From the NCBI RefSeq assembly GCF_900091445.1, contig NZ_LT607733.1, forward strand, positions 6,227,001 to 6,291,000: a stretch of DNA of 64,000 nt. Reading direction: 5' to 3'. The translations under genes and the position numbers were made by a program. The notes under the pieces are model-generated. The model saw only the letters and a list, made by a program, of their open reading frames with translations. It was not told the origin of the DNA and ran no database searches. Below, in pieces: positions 62,577 through 64,000 of the stretch; position 1 is the stretch's first letter, and each line of letters opens with the position of its first letter. The DNA is from Micromonospora echinofusca (lineage in GTDB: Bacteria; Actinomycetota; Actinomycetes; Mycobacteriales; Micromonosporaceae).

Positions 62577-64000
62577 ATGGACCTGCCGTTCGTCGTCGCC
62601 ACCCTGACCCGACGCGGGCTACTCACCCCCGGCCGACCGATCCGCGTCGCCGCCCAGCTCCAGGCGCTGCGCAGGTGGGGCTGGAACATCGCCGGCGAGC
62701 TGCGCCAGGCCGCCGCCCGCGACCCCGACCGCACGGCCGTCGTCGACGAGCAGGGCACCAGGACGACGTACGCCGAACTGCTCGACCGGTCGGAGCGGCT
62801 GGCCCGGGGGATGCGGACGGCGCTCGGGGTGCGGCCCGGCGACCGGGTCGGCGTGCTCTGCCGCAACCATCCCGGCCTGGTCGAGTCGATCGTGGCCGCC
62901 ACCCTGCTCGGCGCGGACGCGGTGCTGGTCAACACCGGGCTCTCCGCCGCGCAGCTCGCCACCGTGGCCGAGGAGCAGCGGCTGCGGGTGCTGGTGCACG
63001 ACGCCGAGTTCGTCGACCGGGTCGCCAATCTCGCCGCCGAGGTGCTGCGCCTCGACGAGCGCGCCCGGGAGGAACTCGTGGTCGGCTCGCTTTCCGGCGA
63101 GCTGCGTCCCCCCGGGCGCGACGGCCGGATCATCGTGCTCACCTCGGGCACCACCGGCGCGCCCAAGGGCGCCCGGCGCCCCACCCCGAACGGCTTCGGC
63201 CCGCTGGTCTCCATCATCGACCGCATCCCGCTGCACGCCCGGGACACCGTCATGATCGCCGCGCCGCTCTTCCACACCTGGGGGTACGCCGCCCTCCAGG
63301 TCTGCTTCGCCCTGCGCGCCACGATCGTGCTGCACCGCCGCTTCGACCCGGCCGCCACGCTGGCCGCCCTGGTGGCACAGCGCTGCGACGCCCTCTTCGC
63401 CGTACCGGTGATGCTGCAACGGCTGCTGGAGGTGCCGCCGCCGGAGCCCCGCCCCCCGCTGAAGGTGGTCGCGGTCAGCGGCTCCGCGCTGCCGGGCGGC
63501 CTCGCCCCGCGGTTCATGGACGTCTACGGCGACGTCCTGCACAACCTCTACGGCTCCACCGAGGTCTCCTGGGCGTCCATCGCCGGCCCCGCCGCGCTGC
63601 GTGCGGCGCCCACCACCGCCGGCCGGGCACCGCACGGCACCCGGTTGCAGATCCTCGACGCGGCCGGCGAGCCGGTGCCACCCGGGCGGGTCGGCCGCAT
63701 CTTCGTCGGCAACGAGATGCTCTTCGAGGGCTACACGTCCGGGACCACCCGGGAACACCGCGACGGCCTGCTCGACACGGGCGACCTGGGGCGGCTGGAC
63801 GCCGACGGGCTGCTCTTCGTCGACGGCCGGGCCGACGACATGATCGTCTCGGGCGGGGAGAACGTGTTCCCGTCCGAGGTGGAGGACCTGATCGCCCGGC
63901 TGCCGCAGGTACGCGAGGCCGCCGTGATCGGCGTACCGGACCCCCGGTACGGCCAGCGGCTCGCCACGTTCCTCGCCCTGCACCCCGGCGAGACGCTCGA
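62577..64000 (+). CDS. AMP-binding acyl-CoA synthetase (5' part)
   Basis: First 474 codons of an ANL-superfamily acyl-CoA ligase; the gene runs off the window. The AMP-binding P-loop is IIVLTSGTTGAPKGARRP, followed by APLFHTWGYAALQ, NLYGSTEVSW (adenine) and LLDTGDLGRLDADG (ribose Asp) with DDMIVSGGENVFPSEVE at the hinge to the C-terminal domain. A strong gaggagg site precedes ATG 62577. An N-terminal segment of about 45 residues (FVVATLTRRGLLTPGR) precedes the main fold. It activates acids for the neighbouring acyl-CoA dehydrogenase pathway. Confidence 0.93.
   Translation, partial: MDLPFVVATLTRRGLLTPGRPIRVAAQLQALRRWGWNIAGELRQAAARDPDRTAVVDEQGTRTTYAELLDRSERLARGMRTALGVRPGDRVGVLCRNHPGLVESIVAATLLGADAVLVNTGLSAAQLATVAEEQRLRVLVHDAEFVDRVANLAAEVLRLDERAREELVVGSLSGELRPPGRDGRIIVLTSGTTGAPKGARRPTPNGFGPLVSIIDRIPLHARDTVMIAAPLFHTWGYAALQVCFALRATIVLHRRFDPAATLAALVAQRCDALFAVPVMLQRLLEVPPPEPRPPLKVVAVSGSALPGGLAPRFMDVYGDVLHNLYGSTEVSWASIAGPAALRAAPTTAGRAPHGTRLQILDAAGEPVPPGRVGRIFVGNEMLFEGYTSGTTREHRDGLLDTGDLGRLDADGLLFVDGRADDMIVSGGENVFPSEVEDLIARLPQVREAAVIGVPDPRYGQRLATFLALHPGETL

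Overview
The window is about 72-75% GC, with GTG starts, ATGA/GTGA stop-start overlaps and strong GGAGG ribosome sites. It carries bldC, F420-type and mycolate-like lipid genes, LitR/CarH-type carotenoid control and a tad pilus locus. These point to a filamentous actinomycete of the Micromonosporaceae (Micromonospora or a close relative). No insertion sequence, phage gene, CRISPR array or rRNA was seen. The window looks chromosomal and begins and ends inside genes.

Layout. 0-5.1 kb: the downstream half of a tad/Flp pilus operon (cpaF end, tadB, tadC, Flp-like pilin, two TadE-like and one TadG-like protein) followed by a LysM membrane protein. 5.3-11.7 kb: metabolic genes, including a Rieske protein, bluB under a cobalamin riboswitch, an RhtA-like exporter, a crotonase, a flavin disulfide reductase and a serine hydrolase. 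11.8-17.0 kb: carotenoid locus with crtB divergent from crtE-crtI-idi and a B12-binding MerR regulator. 17.1-20.1 kb: polysaccharide deacetylase, tRNA-Glu/Asp/Phe, and an ArsR regulator divergent from a CDF metal exporter. 20.1-31.8 kb: accessory genes, including a rifampicin monooxygenase with an upstream rifamycin-associated element, a Stf0 sulfotransferase, an apparently circularly permuted substrate-binding lipoprotein and a two-gene beta-oxidation pair. 31.8-49.7 kb: a conserved actinobacterial core of bldC, an unknown gene, vdh, DUF3073, purM, purF, purL, purQ, purS and purB. A cyclophane RiPP pair (amcB-amcA) is inserted between DUF3073 and purM. 50-51.3 kb: SigE-family sigma factor with its membrane partner. 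51.3-55.1 kb: thiolase divergent from fabG4-maoC, resembling the mycobacterial fadA2/fabG4/htdX group. 55.3-59.3 kb: an operon of a Nudix regulator, a J-domain/pseudokinase, a vWA protein and a divergent adenylosuccinate-synthetase homologue, which I do not recognise as a characterised system. 59.4-64 kb: DedA protein, then a TetR repressor divergent from SCP2, acyl-CoA dehydrogenase and acyl-CoA synthetase.

How they work together. The TetR gene at 60.1 kb and the thiolase/fabG4 promoter at 52.7 kb carry nearly the same 17-bp operator, so two lipid clusters 8 kb apart probably form one regulon. The B12 theme recurs: bluB makes the lower ligand of cobalamin, and the carotenoid regulator has a cobalamin-binding fold. 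The pur genes cover several steps of de novo IMP synthesis plus adenylosuccinate lyase, and a second PurA-like enzyme sits in the Nudix operon.

The best candidates for undescribed biology are the Nudix/pseudokinase/vWA/PurA-like operon, the amcBA RiPP pair and the permuted binding protein. All functional calls rest on reading the translated sequence and on remembered family features; no database search was possible.
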